NCBI GenBank assembly: GCA_032622095.1
Contig: CP136062.1
Location: 198,653,887-198,717,886, forward strand
Reading direction: 5' to 3'
Origin: Siphonodentalium dalli
Taxonomy: Eukaryota > Mollusca > Scaphopoda > Gadilida > Siphonodentaliidae
DNA: 64,000 nucleotides
A program made the position numbers and the translations under genes. Below, in pieces: positions 1 to 10,706 of the stretch. A model generated the notes under the pieces. That model was not told the DNA's origin, did not search any database, and saw nothing but the letters and a program-made list of their open reading frames with translations. Each line of letters opens with the position of its first letter. Within the stretch, counting starts at the first letter, position 1.

Positions 1-50
1 TATACTTTTACAATTGAATGGGAGAATCCATTTAGTAATAGAAGGGTTAA
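1..50. mobile_element. End of a TTAA-flanked MITE, CCCTTCTATTAC terminal family
   Basis: Read on the minus strand, TTAA at 47-50 is followed by CCCTTCTATTACTAAATGG. The same terminus ends elements at 2126, 27500, 29562 and 52965. It begins only seven intron bases past the donor of the ATP9 exon at 58-312. The rest of the element lies off the window. Confidence 0.6.
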
Positions 51-57
51 GACTAAC

Positions 58-312
58 CTCATCGGGACTAGAAGCCTGATAGACGACCTTCTGGTTAATG
101 TGTTGATCCGCCTCTGTTTCAGAATTATCCTCTGCACCCTCCTTATCCTCAAACACAGGGGTCACATTGTGGCAGAGAGCAATTGCCCTCACTGCCTCGA
201 AAACTCTCGTTACTACTGTCCGCCGCACTGGCCCCATACCTCGTGTCGGAGTGCTTGATGCGCTCACAGATCCATACTGGTGGGCAAATGCTGTCCGCAG
301 GTATGAAGTCAC
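58..312 (-). CDS. ATP9: ATP9-like P4-ATPase, visible exon 12 (N domain); gene continues beyond the left edge
   Basis: 255 nt (85 codons), phase 0 to 0, acceptor ttccgaccag and donor GATGAG then GTTAGTC. It encodes VTSYLRTAFAHQYG, a Ser/Thr-rich linker, VRRTVVTRVFEAVRAIALCH, NVTPVFE, an acidic loop, and VVYQASSPDE. The IALCHNVTPV and YQASSPDE motifs are those of the ATP9 nucleotide-binding domain. Seven intron bases after the exon comes TTAA and the end of a MITE (1-50). The downstream part of the protein (KGA, GDGGND, TM5-10) is outside the window. Confidence 0.95.
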
Positions 313-862
313 CTGGTCGGAAAGAGATGACAATTTTTAAAGATGTATTCAGGGCTCAATACCTGTAGTTGCAATAACAAACACAATTGTATTTAACATC
401 ATAAACAGATTTAAAAAAAACAAATACATGTATGACATATAAACCTATAAATAGCAAAGAATATAATTTTGTAAGTGAATAATTTGACAAAATATTTTTG
501 GAGTCCCTCTAAAATATCGAAACGAATTGAATTAAATGCATAAAAACTTACTTGTATTATGGACATGATTCCGCCATGATTTTCAACAGCATCATTGGTG
601 GTGTAATCATACCAAATATTTGTGTTTTGTTGAGTGATATATTTATTGGTAGAAAATTAAGCTGATCTTGAATTACAAGACAAGTCAATATAACATCCAA
701 GGGCTCTCTTGGATAATTTACCACAATTTGGTTGGTTTTATCAAGAGAGAACTCTTTGTTATTGTGCCATTGAACTTGAACCATACACTGACTGCCAGTA
801 ACACACAATTGCAGTTCTGTATATGTTCACAATAATCAATAAAATAATCTTTTAGTTCATAC

Positions 863-919
863 CTCATCCATTGTCTCAGATGTGAAGGCTACTGTACCCA
901 GGTGAAGTTTCTTAAAAAC
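863..919 (-). CDS. ATP9: ATP9-like P4-ATPase, visible exon 11 (start of N domain)
   Basis: 57 nt (19 codons), phase 0 to 0, acceptor tttatttcag and donor GATGAG then GTATGA. The peptide VFKKLHLGTVAFTSETMDE matches IFKRLHLGTV.YG.DTMDE of ATP9 proteins immediately after [11 protein letters not shown]. The intron between exons 10 and 11 (920-5724) is the longest repeat-rich one in this part of the gene. Confidence 0.95.
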
Positions 920-1130
920 CTGAAATAAAAATTGTGAACGTACATGTGGGATTGTCAGAAAATTATAATACAAATTTAATTAATAACAAAATAATAAAAT
1001 TACCAAAAAAGATGCTAAGTTCAAAATCAATTTTATCAATAACTCATTTTTTCAGAACTAGAATAGATAAATGTCGCCTTTCAGATGAAATATTTAGCTG
1101 TTTCTATACTAAATATTATTATCCATCCCT

Positions 1131-1910
1131 TAACCCTTTCAGTGCCAAGTCCGATTTTTGTATCAACCCATATTTCCTTGATCATTTTTCAAATTTATTG
1201 ATTATAATAATGTGATACAAAAATTGATGGAAAGAGCTCTTAACACCATTTCCGATTGGGCAAAAGCCGCCACGTGATAGTCCTGGAAAAAGTCATATTG
1301 GACTCCCGAAAGTCATATTGGACTCCCGACTGTACAATATCACTTTTTATTATCCACCCCTTAACTAACACCATTTCCAATTGGGCAAAAGCCGCCACGT
1401 GATAGTCATGGAAAAAGTCATATTGGACTCCCGAAAGTCATATCGGACTCCCGACTGTACAATATGACTTCTCATATTGGACTCCGTGACATCACGAATT
1501 AACTCTATTGCGAAATGAATCGGTGAAATTGTGATGCGCACGCAACATTGATGGATTTTAGCAGACGTTTCACTTCCGCATTGAGTTTTGTTCTCACTTC
1601 CGTGTTTACTTGTCCAAATCATGCTTTCTGATGATCAAAATACAGGCTTTTATCGAGAATTAAGTGACGACAAATACCAAAAATAACCACAAAAGTTTTA
1701 TTCCCAAAATTTGGATAAACATACAGATGGATAATAAAAATGTCATTATACAATGTTGTGTACAGTATGAGTTTTTCTTATACTCGTCCAGGTTGTGGTG
1801 AAAAGTCATATTGGACTCGACACTGGCGTGTCTCGTCCAATATGACTTTTCACCACAACCTGGACTCGTAAAAGAAAAACACATACTGTACATAACATTG
1901 CATAATAACT
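1131..1910. repeat. Composite inverted-repeat element with long hairpin
   Basis: Contains duplicated segments with ttgggcaaaagccgccacgt and several copies of agtcatattggactcccga. A near-perfect palindrome at 1747-1902 has arms of about 70 bp around a short spacer (arm core gttgtggtgaaaagtcatat). Related elements are at 14060-14430 and 60343-60640. No ORF of note; an intronic non-autonomous element. Confidence 0.6.
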
Positions 1911-1949
1911 TTATACTATTAAATTGACGAGTAATATTTGTACCTGTAG

Positions 1950-2126
1950 TTATTTGTTGAACTTATTATCTGAACATTTCCCTCCAATAAATCAGACTTC
2001 TTCTGCACTTTTATCAACTGTTATTTGCTTATTTTTGCCTAACACCCCGCCAAATGAATAATAAATCATTCCATTATATACATTTATAACTGAGTGTTAG
2101 AATCAATTTAGTATAGAAAGGGTTAT
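1950..2126. mobile_element. TTAA-type MITE fragment, CCCTTTCTATAC terminal family
   Basis: Ends tagtatagaaagggtta, the terminus shared with 29346-29562 and others. Upstream it carries ttattatctgaacatttccc, one arm of the inner palindrome of this family. The other end is not clear. Confidence 0.5.
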
Positions 2127-2329
2127 TTTCACTTAGGTATTTTCTGAAATTTTGACCAATATATTTTCTGAAATTTTGGCCAATTATTTCCTAAGGGAAC
2201 TACTCGTCAATAACAATTTATTATGCCTAAGACTGGCCTAAAATAAAATATTTTCATTGAGTTTCATCTCAGTATATTTGACTGACATTCTGACTCTCTC
2301 CTAAAATCAGTTCATGACCTCAGAAATCC

Positions 2330-2580
2330 ACACAGGGAAACAGAGCACAGATGTGTGACCCATTTCCCTGACACCTGTCAATCACAGGGAAATAATGGAC
2401 AATTTCATGCTGATGACGTCACACCAGGTGGCCCAGAGCACACATGTTTGACCTGATTCCTTGACACCTGTCAATCACAGGGAAAAATTCCATGCTGATG
2501 ACATCACACCAGGTGGCTAAACAAGTTGGCATCTGTCAATCAACCGCAAATCACATGATGATGTCATCAAACATGTGGCT
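2330..2580. repeat. Direct repeats, about 115 bp, three degenerate copies
   Basis: The motif cacctgtcaatcacaggga recurs, followed by catgctgatgacgtcacacc and aggtggc. The third copy is shorter (catctgtcaatcaaccgcaa). Intronic; no coding content recognised. Confidence 0.6.
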
Positions 2581-3129
2581 GGTTGCTGAAACACCTGAGC
2601 TTGACTGAAAATAACATCTGTTGGCATCTGGTAAAAATAACTGAAACTCACAAGAGACCAGGTGTTTTTGTTTCTGGATATTTGCATTATGCAGCCAAAC
2701 ATGAAAGTTGTCTGGGGTCCAGATGCCTCAAAGTCAAAAACTGTGCAGAAAAATAATTTTGATCCCAAATCTTGAAATAATAATAAATGACCCATTAATA
2801 TTTTGTGTGTGAGACATCTCAAGCACTTTAACTAGTTCCACTATAATCACCCTCCATTGCTGTTTGGTCCAACCGATTTAGCTCTGATGTTGGTAGTACA
2901 AACTAGTGTTAAGACATAGATCTTTTTCCCTCATTTTTTTTAATTTTTTCGGTCTTTGCTAACTTTGATAAAAAACAAACCTTCAAGATAAAGTATCTCC
3001 CTCCCCATTCCACCCTTCCTCCAAAAGAACATCATGAGGATAAATATTGTGACAACATCGCACAACCAACAGAACTCACGACAGAAGAAATTTCTGAATC
3101 TCTACCATACCACAAGGTAAGATCATGAA

Positions 3130-3720
3130 AACTACACATGAGAACCACCCTACATATGAGAACCATACATGAGAACCACATGCGTACCTTGTATGAGAAC
3201 CACATGAGAACCATCATACACATGAGAACCAACCTTGAGAACCATCACACACATGAGAACCATATATGAGAACCATTCCACAGTTAATAATCTTCATATA
3301 TGAGAACCACATGCAAAACACCTATGAGAACCATGCTACACGTGAGAACCATGTGTGATTCGTCCTACACATGAAATTCATATATGAGAACCATCCCACA
3401 CATGAGAACCATTTATGTTAATCACATGAGAACCATTCATGAGAACCACCCTACACATGAGAACCATATATACGGACCACATGAGAACCATTCATGAGAA
3501 CCATCCATCTCACACATGAGAACCATCCCACACATGAGAACCACATGAGAACCATCCTACACATGATAACCATATATCAAAACCACATGAGAACCATTTA
3601 TGAGAACCATATGAGAACCATCCCACACATGAGAACCATCTATCCCACACATGAGAACCATTATGAAAACCAAATGAGAACCATGTGAGAACCATTCCAC
3701 ACATGATAACCATATATGGC
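3130..3720. repeat. Minisatellite of cacatgagaaccat-like units
   Basis: About 40 degenerate units of 12-15 bp built on catgagaacca fill roughly 590 bp in the intron between ATP9 exons 10 and 11. Unit length and sequence vary, and there are no spacers of constant length. Open frames across it on both strands are by-products of the repeat. Confidence 0.85.
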
Positions 3721-5724
3721 AATAGCCAATCACAACGAAGCTTCTCCCCACACGGACTATATAAAGGCGAGGTAATCCGTACTTTTTCACAAACCACATT
3801 TGGTCCTGAACGAGGATTTACAATAATCGAAACGCGTTGACCACATAGCAAAGGATTAGTTTTGTACTGGTGTTTTTCCTGGAGAATTCATTTTCTCATA
3901 TACCTTACCTACTTCAAGATAAAGTCATCACATTATTGATATGGATTACTCAAGAAAACTATTTTGATAATGATTTTGTTGAATGTTAGAAATCAACCAG
4001 AAAAGTCATTTTAAATGAGGTCTCTCACAACAGTTTTGATTACTTTTATCACATGCTAATATAAAGACTGATATCATACTAATACACCCTTCATCGATGT
4101 ACGAAGGACAGGGACATGGCGGGGGTGGATTTATGGGTGTCTCACTGATAGTTTGATATTGCAACCAGTATTTAGTATGAAATGTGTTGCTTTAGACCAA
4201 AATTTGAATATATAGGCTTATTGCGGGATACTTATTGTTTATAATTCTCGTGTTCACCTTGGTCCCCCTCTCAGCTTCATTGTCAGCTCGATAGCTCCAT
4301 ATTGGATTGTAAATCCTCCAGGAGGTGCAAAATTATCCAAACAGGGGGATGCTTCTCCGTGACAGACTTGTTTCAGGTATATCACTGTTGAACATCTATC
4401 TATGGACTATCAAACTCTCGGACCAATAATTCATTAGACTATTAAACCCTCGGACTATCAGGCATGAGTCATTTACAATAAAAGAAAAATATATTTGTAC
4501 CCCAGACATGGTTCGAAATGAAACAATATCCTGGAGAGCAAGGATGTTGCTAGAGTGTCTCTGTTTTGGGGAGGGGGATGTAGTTGTGGAATTTCCAACT
4601 TGCACCACCCCCTTGAAGCAAACAGAAATTTCCATGTCAGGAGAAATACAATTGCAACCACCACCACCCTCAGTGTAAACATATTTTTATTTCCAAATCC
4701 AAACATATAACATAATATACAGATGACATATATATGTAAAATAAGAGAGATTTTGTATGGAAACGAGGATCAGACAACAAGCCCAAGGGCTTATATGAAG
4801 TCTTCTCCTCTTTGGCTACATGCCTGGTCCCCAATAAGTGAGGGAGGGTATAGACCAGACGGGAAGAGGTGGAAATAATGGTTTTAGGAGAAATGGAGAT
4901 ATATAACTGAATTTGAGTTAGGGATGGAAGAAAAGAGAGAAGATATTGTTTGGGATAGCAGGAGGCAGAGAGAGAGAGAGGAGGAGAAACTAGAAGACCA
5001 GAGGGGGGACAGATGAAGTCGTGAGATGATGACAGTGGTGGGGAGTTTTCAATTGGGCAAGATAAAAATGATGCTCGTCTATAGTAATCTTCATGTGTCA
5101 GGCACCATGGGAGGGGGTCAATCACACCTGGTTATATACATCCATCAAAAGTAATTAAACAAACACACAAAGCTAAGAGTGTCCACAATCAAAAAATGTC
5201 GTGGACTATATATCTTCTGTGAGAACAAGAATATATTCAGACTAACCCGAAACAGGACGATTCCTATTTCTATGGTGTTCACTGTGAATATCGCTGTGTC
5301 ATTCATGTGGAATAATTTCACATATATACAGGATAATAACAAGTAAACAACATACACAATAACCGTTATCGGAAGGCATTTAGTACTACACATATAGTGG
5401 GGAATATCATGCTGCCGCATAACGAGGCCTGAATCCAAAGCAATTCGTTACAAGTACAAGTGATAGAATCATGGGAATCATTTTGTTCTCATGGTATATG
5501 TCTGTACTGCATTTTAAAAGTAATTGTTTGTTTTCGCGAAGGCTAAGCTCCCTTGATGACTATTTCAATCCAATATTTTATTAAAAGTCGGAAAATATTT
5601 GGGTTTTTTTATTTGTTATTTTTTTAACAGCAACATTTCACACAAACTACTGGTTGGAATACAAAACTGTCAGAACTATTGTGTCACGGCAATAAATTTC
5701 CAAAGTCAGAGAAGCCCTACTCAC

Positions 5725-5890
5725 CATGTCGTTTTGAGTAAGGGTTCCAGTTTTGTCTGACATGAGGTAGGTAACACGTCCCAGTTCCTCAGGTATAGTT
5801 GTACTTCGTACGACCGTTCCTGCGATATCTTTGTCTCGTTGGATCATCCAAGAGTATACAGCTTTACCCATATCAAGGTTCACTCGCAGA
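5725..5890 (-). CDS. ATP9: ATP9-like P4-ATPase, visible exon 10 (phosphorylation motif)
   Basis: 166 nt, phase 2 to 0, acceptor cactttctag and donor GACATG then GTGAGT. It completes the serine of PIS, then reads [40 protein letters not shown] and [11 protein letters not shown]. The Asp of DKTGTLT is the phosphorylated residue of all P-type ATPases. PEELGRV.YL.(T/S)DKTGTLTQN is typical of P4 enzymes. This exon alone fixes the superfamily. Confidence 0.98.
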
Positions 5891-6305
5891 CTAGAAAGTG
5901 TATGAAAAATCATCTGTCATTAGCCCTAAAAACTATACCAATAGCTGTGTTTCCCTAACATGCAAAACAGTTCAATGGTCCGCATAAAATTTTGAACTTT
6001 ATTTGTGTAAACTGGTTAGATTATTAAAATTATTAGACAGCAGCCCCACATATGTTTGGACAGAGGCCAGGATTGTTGATTTCAATTGACCGACCAATGA
6101 AAATGATGAACATGAAGTTTGTCTTCAACTTAATGAGTGAATGACACGTGTTTGTACCCATGACAAATTTGTTGCTCACAAAGAACTTATCTAATTTTAT
6201 GGAAATATATCAGAGGGGGACTTACTTTTTTTGAGGTGCTTATTATGACACCAACATGCAATAAATGTGTAAAGATAAAGAAAAAGATTCAAAGTAAATG
6301 CTCAC

Positions 6306-6376
6306 CTGATGGGAATGATGTATGAGAAGAGCAGAATAAATCTGAAGAGGTATCGATACCAGGGTCCTCCGAATCC
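6306..6376 (-). CDS. ATP9: ATP9-like P4-ATPase, visible exon 9 (TM4), last unit of a tandem array
   Basis: 71 nt, phase 0 to 2, acceptor tattttgtag and donor ATCAG then GTGAGC. It encodes GFGGPWYRYLFRFILLFSYI then IPI and part of a serine codon, which the next exon completes: PIS in transmembrane segment 4, the P4-ATPase signature. ATP9B has [20 protein letters not shown] here. The same acceptor and the first 50 or so exon bases recur about eight times upstream in 75-bp units. Only this copy has the exon end and the donor, so only this acceptor keeps the frame. Confidence 0.92.
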
Positions 6377-6985
6377 CTACAAAATACAAGAGAGCTAGGA
6401 GAACAGAAGAATAAATCTGAAGAGGTATCGGTACCAGGGTCCTCCGAATCCCTACAAAATACAAGAGAGCTAGGAGAACAGAAGAATAAATCTGAACAGG
6501 TATCGGTACCAGGGTCCTCCGAATCCCTACAAAATACAAGAGAGCTAGGAGAACAGAAGAATAAATCTGAACAGGTATCGGTACCAGGGTCCTCCGAATC
6601 CCTACAAAATACAAGAGAGCTAGGAGAACAGAAGAATAAATCTGAACAGGTATCGGTACCAGGGTCCTCCGAATCCCTACAAAATACAAGAGAGCTAGGA
6701 GAACAGAAGAATAAATCTGAACAGGTATCGGTACCAGGGTCCTCCGAATCCCTACAAAATACAAGAGAGCTAGGAGAACAGAAGAATAAATCTGAACAGG
6801 TATCGGTACCAGGGTCCTCCGAATCCCTACAAAATACAAGAGAGCTAGGAGAACAGCAGAATAAATCTGAAGAGGTATCGGTACCAGGGTCCTCCGAATC
6901 TCTACAAAATACAAGAGAGCTAGGAGATCAGCAGAATAAATTGGTATCGTAACCAGGGTCCTCCGAATCCCTACAAAATATATTA
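6328..6985 (-). repeat. 75-bp tandem array of splice acceptor plus partial ATP9 exon 9
   Basis: About nine units; the central ones are nearly identical and exactly 75 bp. The outermost, near 6940-6985, is diverged and shorter. Read on the minus strand, each holds a pyrimidine-rich tract, tattttgtag and then GGATTCGGAGGACCCTGG, the start of exon 9. In the exon frame every upstream copy reaches TCC TAG after 18 codons. The unit length is a multiple of three, so a different frame stays open for 261 codons; that frame is not the ATPase. Only the unit at 6306-6376 retains the exon end and the donor. Confidence 0.93.
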
Positions 6986-7469
6986 GAGTTTCAGTAGGAG
7001 AACAGTCAATGGCACAAATATTGATCATTCCTTCATTCCTCCACCTTAGCGGAAAACCTGAAAATCAAGTGAAGTTTGACAAAGTATATTTTATGACATA
7101 ACAAGGTTTTCATGCATTTAGAGAGAAGTCCAACATAGAAATTATTGAAAAATTTAACAGTTGTTTCCTTTGCTACTGTTGATGGCAGTCTGAAAACTTT
7201 CAGTATATTTATTTTACCCACAATTTAACTCGATGATTGCATCACAATACCTCTACCTACAATATAAATTTTATTCAGTGCCAATGAAAATATTGACTTT
7301 TATGTTTGTTAAAATAAACACACAATCATGATTCCTTGACTTGTATGTACCTTTAGTATGATATAGGAGCTCCAAATTTGGCATATAGAGTGAGCAAAAA
7401 ATTATTTTATTGACCGATTTTAATTCCTAGAATATGAAAAGGCAAGTATTACTAGCTATAATTTGAGGC

Positions 7470-7660
7470 ATAACCCTTCCTGACAGGAGCATCCTGAAAT
7501 TCTGCGAAAACCCTGTGCCAATGTATTCTCTTATATATGTGAGTCTCCCGTAGGGAGAATACATTGGACTAACAATATTTACCTTGACCTTTTAAGCAAG
7601 TGCATTCTTTAATATATGTGAGGCTCCCTATGGAAGACTCACATATGTAAGGGAATACCT
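7470..7660. mobile_element. Hairpin-core MITE, CCCTTCCTGACAGGAGC-type end, partial
   Basis: Starts taacccttcctgacaggagc, followed by ccctgtgccaatgtattctc and a second hairpin arm set. The right end is lost. It is a diverged copy of the family best seen at 58574-58836. Confidence 0.55.
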
Positions 7661-8034
7661 ATGTACAATTTGCGGCAAGATATCATGCCTGGCAATTTCA
7701 AATTTGTTTTCTTCTATATTTTCCAAAGATGTCAACAAGCCATTAGACCAATGATCTATTCCAACAACTCATCTCGGTTACTGCTATACGGGATATCAAA
7801 CAGATTTGTTTTTAAGGACATTTTGGCATTAAAATTTCAGAACCTCGAAGAGTCAAATCACTTGAGCACTTACATCATCTCAACAGTCACATTTTTCTGC
7901 AGACGAGATTCATAGTGAGCTACAGTAACAAACATAAGCTCACTCATAATATATTTTGGTTGAATTCTCATTTTGATGTGAGACATTTTGCCAACATTTT
8001 CGAGCATATTATGACATAGGTTTCCAGCCATGCT

Positions 8035-8434
8035 TTAACCCTTTACCCAACAAACCGGCCAAAACCGGCCAAATAAAGCTTCAACAGCCTAAAATATCTT
8101 GGGTCTGTCTCAATAAAACCATACAAATATGGATATCATTGGAACCGGCTCATTGACCACATTGTGATGGTTATAGTTATGCCCTGTGCCAATGCATTCT
8201 CTTATATATGCGAGTCGACCATAGGTCGCCTCGCATATATAAGAGAATGCATTGGCCTAAAAAAAATCTTTTTTTAACACTTTTTACCATTTTTTCTTAC
8301 ATTCTTTAACAATTTTATAATTTTTAATGTGTTAAGCCAATGCATTCTCTTATATATGCGAGGCGACCTATGGTCGACTCGCATATATAAGAGAATGCAT
8401 TGGCACAGGGCCCTTCTGTTGGGTAAAGGGTTAA
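8035..8434. mobile_element. piggyBac-like MITE, CCCTTTACCCAACA family, copy 1
   Basis: About 400 bp, flanked by TTAA on both sides. The termini are CCCTTTACCCAACA and its inverse TGTTGGGTAAAGGG. Inside are two hairpins, each with about 32-bp arms (ccaatgcattctcttatata plus tgcgag), separated by a T-rich spacer of about 90 bp. TTAA target duplication and CCC termini are piggyBac hallmarks. No transposase, so non-autonomous. Other copies: 13339, 25603, 46880, 50302. Confidence 0.88.
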
Positions 8435-8688
8435 TCCTTTCATGATTGGAGCTTCCTGAAATTTTGCGAAAAAAACCTGTGCCCATGCATTCTCTTATAT
8501 ATGCAAGTCTCCCATATGGAGCCTCGCATATATAAGAGATTACTTGGCCTAACAATATTTTCCTTGTAAGCCAGTACATTCTCTTGTATATACAAGTCTC
8601 CATATGGGAAACATGGATATATAAGAGAATGCAATGGCACAAGATCCTTAATGCTGCACCAGTGCAGCTCCCATCATGAAAGGGTTAA
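8431..8688. mobile_element. piggyBac-like MITE, CCCTTTCATGA family, abutting copy 1 of the other family
   Basis: TTAA, then tcctttcatgattggagc, and at the other end gctcccatcatgaaaggg then TTAA. It carries the same two-hairpin core (gcattctcttatatatgc) as the neighbouring element. It shares the TTAA at 8431-8434 with that element, so one jumped into the flank of the other. Confidence 0.8.
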
Positions 8689-8727
8689 AATATAAACAAG
8701 ATTGAGATGTTTTATAGCTATACTTAC

Positions 8728-8817
8728 CTTTAAAATCATCATGATGATTGAGAGCGTTATCACAGCCGTGAAGAGAACCTTGGTCAGCGTGTTTATTTCC
8801 AGATCTAGTAAGCCAAC
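8728..8817 (-). CDS. ATP9: ATP9-like P4-ATPase, visible exon 8 (TM3)
   Basis: 90 nt (30 codons), phase 0 to 0, acceptor cttattttcag and donor AAG then GTAAGT. The peptide VGLLDLEINTLTKVLFTAVI followed by TLSIIMMILK matches ATP9B (KVGLLDLELNRLTKALF...SIVMVTL) and forms transmembrane segment 3. A TTAA-flanked MITE ends at 8688, 40 bp from the donor. Confidence 0.95.
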
Positions 8818-9022
8818 CTGAAAATAAGAAACATCCAAAATTTATAGCATCATAATAATCAAGGATGTCAAATTTGCCTCACCAGCTTGGGATATCCACG
8901 CAATGCTGATATAGATGAAGTTCAAAAGAAACTGTCCCGATAAAGCAATATTTCCGCTAGGGGTTGGGGAATGGGACCCCTATAGAAAATCAGTTCATCA
9001 ACCAACCAACTATCTACCGTAT

Positions 9023-9587
9023 TAACCCTTTCATGATGGGAGCTGAACGGGTGCAGCATTAACCCTTTGGCGACTAGAACGACACATATGTCGTTGTATG
9101 GTTCGCGAGTGGAACGACATATATGTCGTTTCAGGAAGAGTCATTTTTATGTAGACATAACTCAATTGATCATCTGATTTATAAATGATTTGTATAGGAG
9201 ATATTTTGATTAATATAATGTCCCAATGTGTAAGTGCAATAGATTATGGTAGCACACGTACACAGAAAATACACATAAATTAAAACTAATTATTGGACCT
9301 TTTGACCCGAATTTGCTAATAATTATTGCTATGACATTGATATTAAACTCACGCATGACGTCATGTATATGACGTTATAGATACTCTCCAAAAGGTTAAA
9401 GATACTGTGCCAGTGCTTTCTCTTATATATGCGATGCACTGGCATACATGGTCACGGTAAATATTGTTAGGCCAATATATTCTCTCAAATATGCGAGGCT
9501 CCTTATGGGAGACTCGCATACATAAGAGAATCCATTGGCAAAGGGTTTTTGCAAAATTTCAGGAAGCTCCAGTCATGGAAGGGTTCA
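9023..9587. mobile_element. CCCTTTCATGA-family MITE interrupted by another TTAA element
   Basis: Starts TTAACCCTTTCATGATGGG and ends aagctccagtcatggaaggg followed by a mutated TTCA. The hairpin core is at 9405-9540. A second element (9059-9399) is inserted in the TTAA that normally occurs in gcagcattaaagatcctgtg of this family. Confidence 0.8.
9059..9399. mobile_element. Nested TTAA element, CCCTTTGGCGACTA family
   Basis: About 340 bp with TTAA at both ends and imperfect termini CCCTTTGGCGACTA and TACTCTCCAAAAGG. Near the left end there is an inverted pair, aacgacacatatgtcgtt and gaacgacatatatgtcgttt. Inserted in the host element at 9023-9587. No ORF. Confidence 0.72.
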
Positions 9588-10556
9588 AAGATTAGTAAAT
9601 CAGTCAATAATTTTAAAAGTCCATATTCTGAGCATCTACAGTAATTATAAGTAGATAAATTCAATCAAAATTTCATTAAATTTTTATCAAATTGAAGGGT
9701 TCAGAAATAATGCAAAAGTGTTATCATTTGGTAATGCATAACTTTGATATTGCAGGTACCATATATTTTGCAACGAAACTTTAAGTTAAATACGTGGGTA
9801 AAATAAGTAAACTGACCATTTTCGTACTGACACCAACAACGGTAGAGGAAACTGTTAAAATTCACAATTTATGTCTACTTTACTACATTCATGAAAACAT
9901 TTCAATAACATGAAATATTCATGATCAACCTTCAGTGCGAACATCTGGCCCTGGTCTACATAATTATAAATCAGATTAGCGTGTTAATTGGTAACATAAT
10001 TGTGACGTAACCCAGCAGAATCAACCATATGGCTTTTAGCAATGACCCCTTTGATATCATTGAGATGACGCAATAATTGTTGATGTGTGTAGCCCAGAAG
10101 AGAATTATTTTATGTTTCCATAATGATCAGCATTAGCTGCAAAATAAAAATAAACTCATTTGTCATTTCCTGTTGGTTTTATTTAGTGGTATATACACAG
10201 TTGATGTAGGCATGAATCTGGATCGGGAGGTGGAATGTTGGAGGTGAAATGTTGGGAAAGGAACCCGCTCCACCTCTTGCAGATAACCTGACTAAACTGT
10301 TCTATAGGAGAATCATGGCATCAAACTTAGTGATATTTGTTCCAACTACGACATCTTATAAAATTTGAACAGTTACTATTTTTTTTAAATTTCTTTGGTT
10401 TAAATGTGAATGACTTTCAACTTTGGTTAATTTAAATATTCTTTGATTGATGATTCCTTGTATCAATTTCCACATGATGTGAAAATTTTATATTATAACA
10501 GACGATATTTCAGGAGTGACACAGGTTAAACTTGAATAACTGACAATCAAACTCAC

Positions 10557-10706
10557 TTTGCTTCTTGGCTTTTCGGTGTTCATCACACTCCTCGTATCTC
10601 TGCCGGTATATATGACAACACCTAGGGCAGAGCCTGAAGCCACCACTGTGTTTGACCACATCGTATTCTCAATGGTCAAGGGCTGCTCCGACTGAACATC
10701 ATCAGC
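10557..10706 (-). CDS. ATP9: ATP9-like P4-ATPase, visible exon 7 (A domain end)
   Basis: 150 nt (50 codons), phase 0 to 0, acceptor gtatttaag and donor AGCAAA then GTGAGT. It encodes SEQPLTIENTMWSNTVVASG followed by VVIYTGRDTRSVMNT and KPRSK. This is the conserved end of the A domain (SIENTLWA.T.VASG...VYTG in ATP9 proteins) leading to transmembrane segment 3. Confidence 0.95.

Noticed and set aside
3130-3720. CRISPR-like array of short repeats
   Set aside because: Units vary in length and sequence and have no spacers of constant size; the genome is eukaryotic. It is a minisatellite.
4670-5125. 151-codon minus-strand frame
   Set aside because: Low-complexity Ser/Leu/Pro-rich translation of a GA-rich tract (gagagagaga near 4970). 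No splice context with ATP9 and no resemblance to a protein.
6243-7028. 261-codon open frame on the minus strand
   Set aside because: It is a by-product of the 75-bp repeat, whose length is a multiple of three. The frame differs from that of the ATPase exon and the peptide is a repeated 25-mer with no known match.
8274-8642. Open frames with CQCILLYMR and related peptides here and at 25525, 47022, 50280 and elsewhere
   Set aside because: They are translations of the MITE hairpins; the same peptide appears wherever the element occurs, on either strand.
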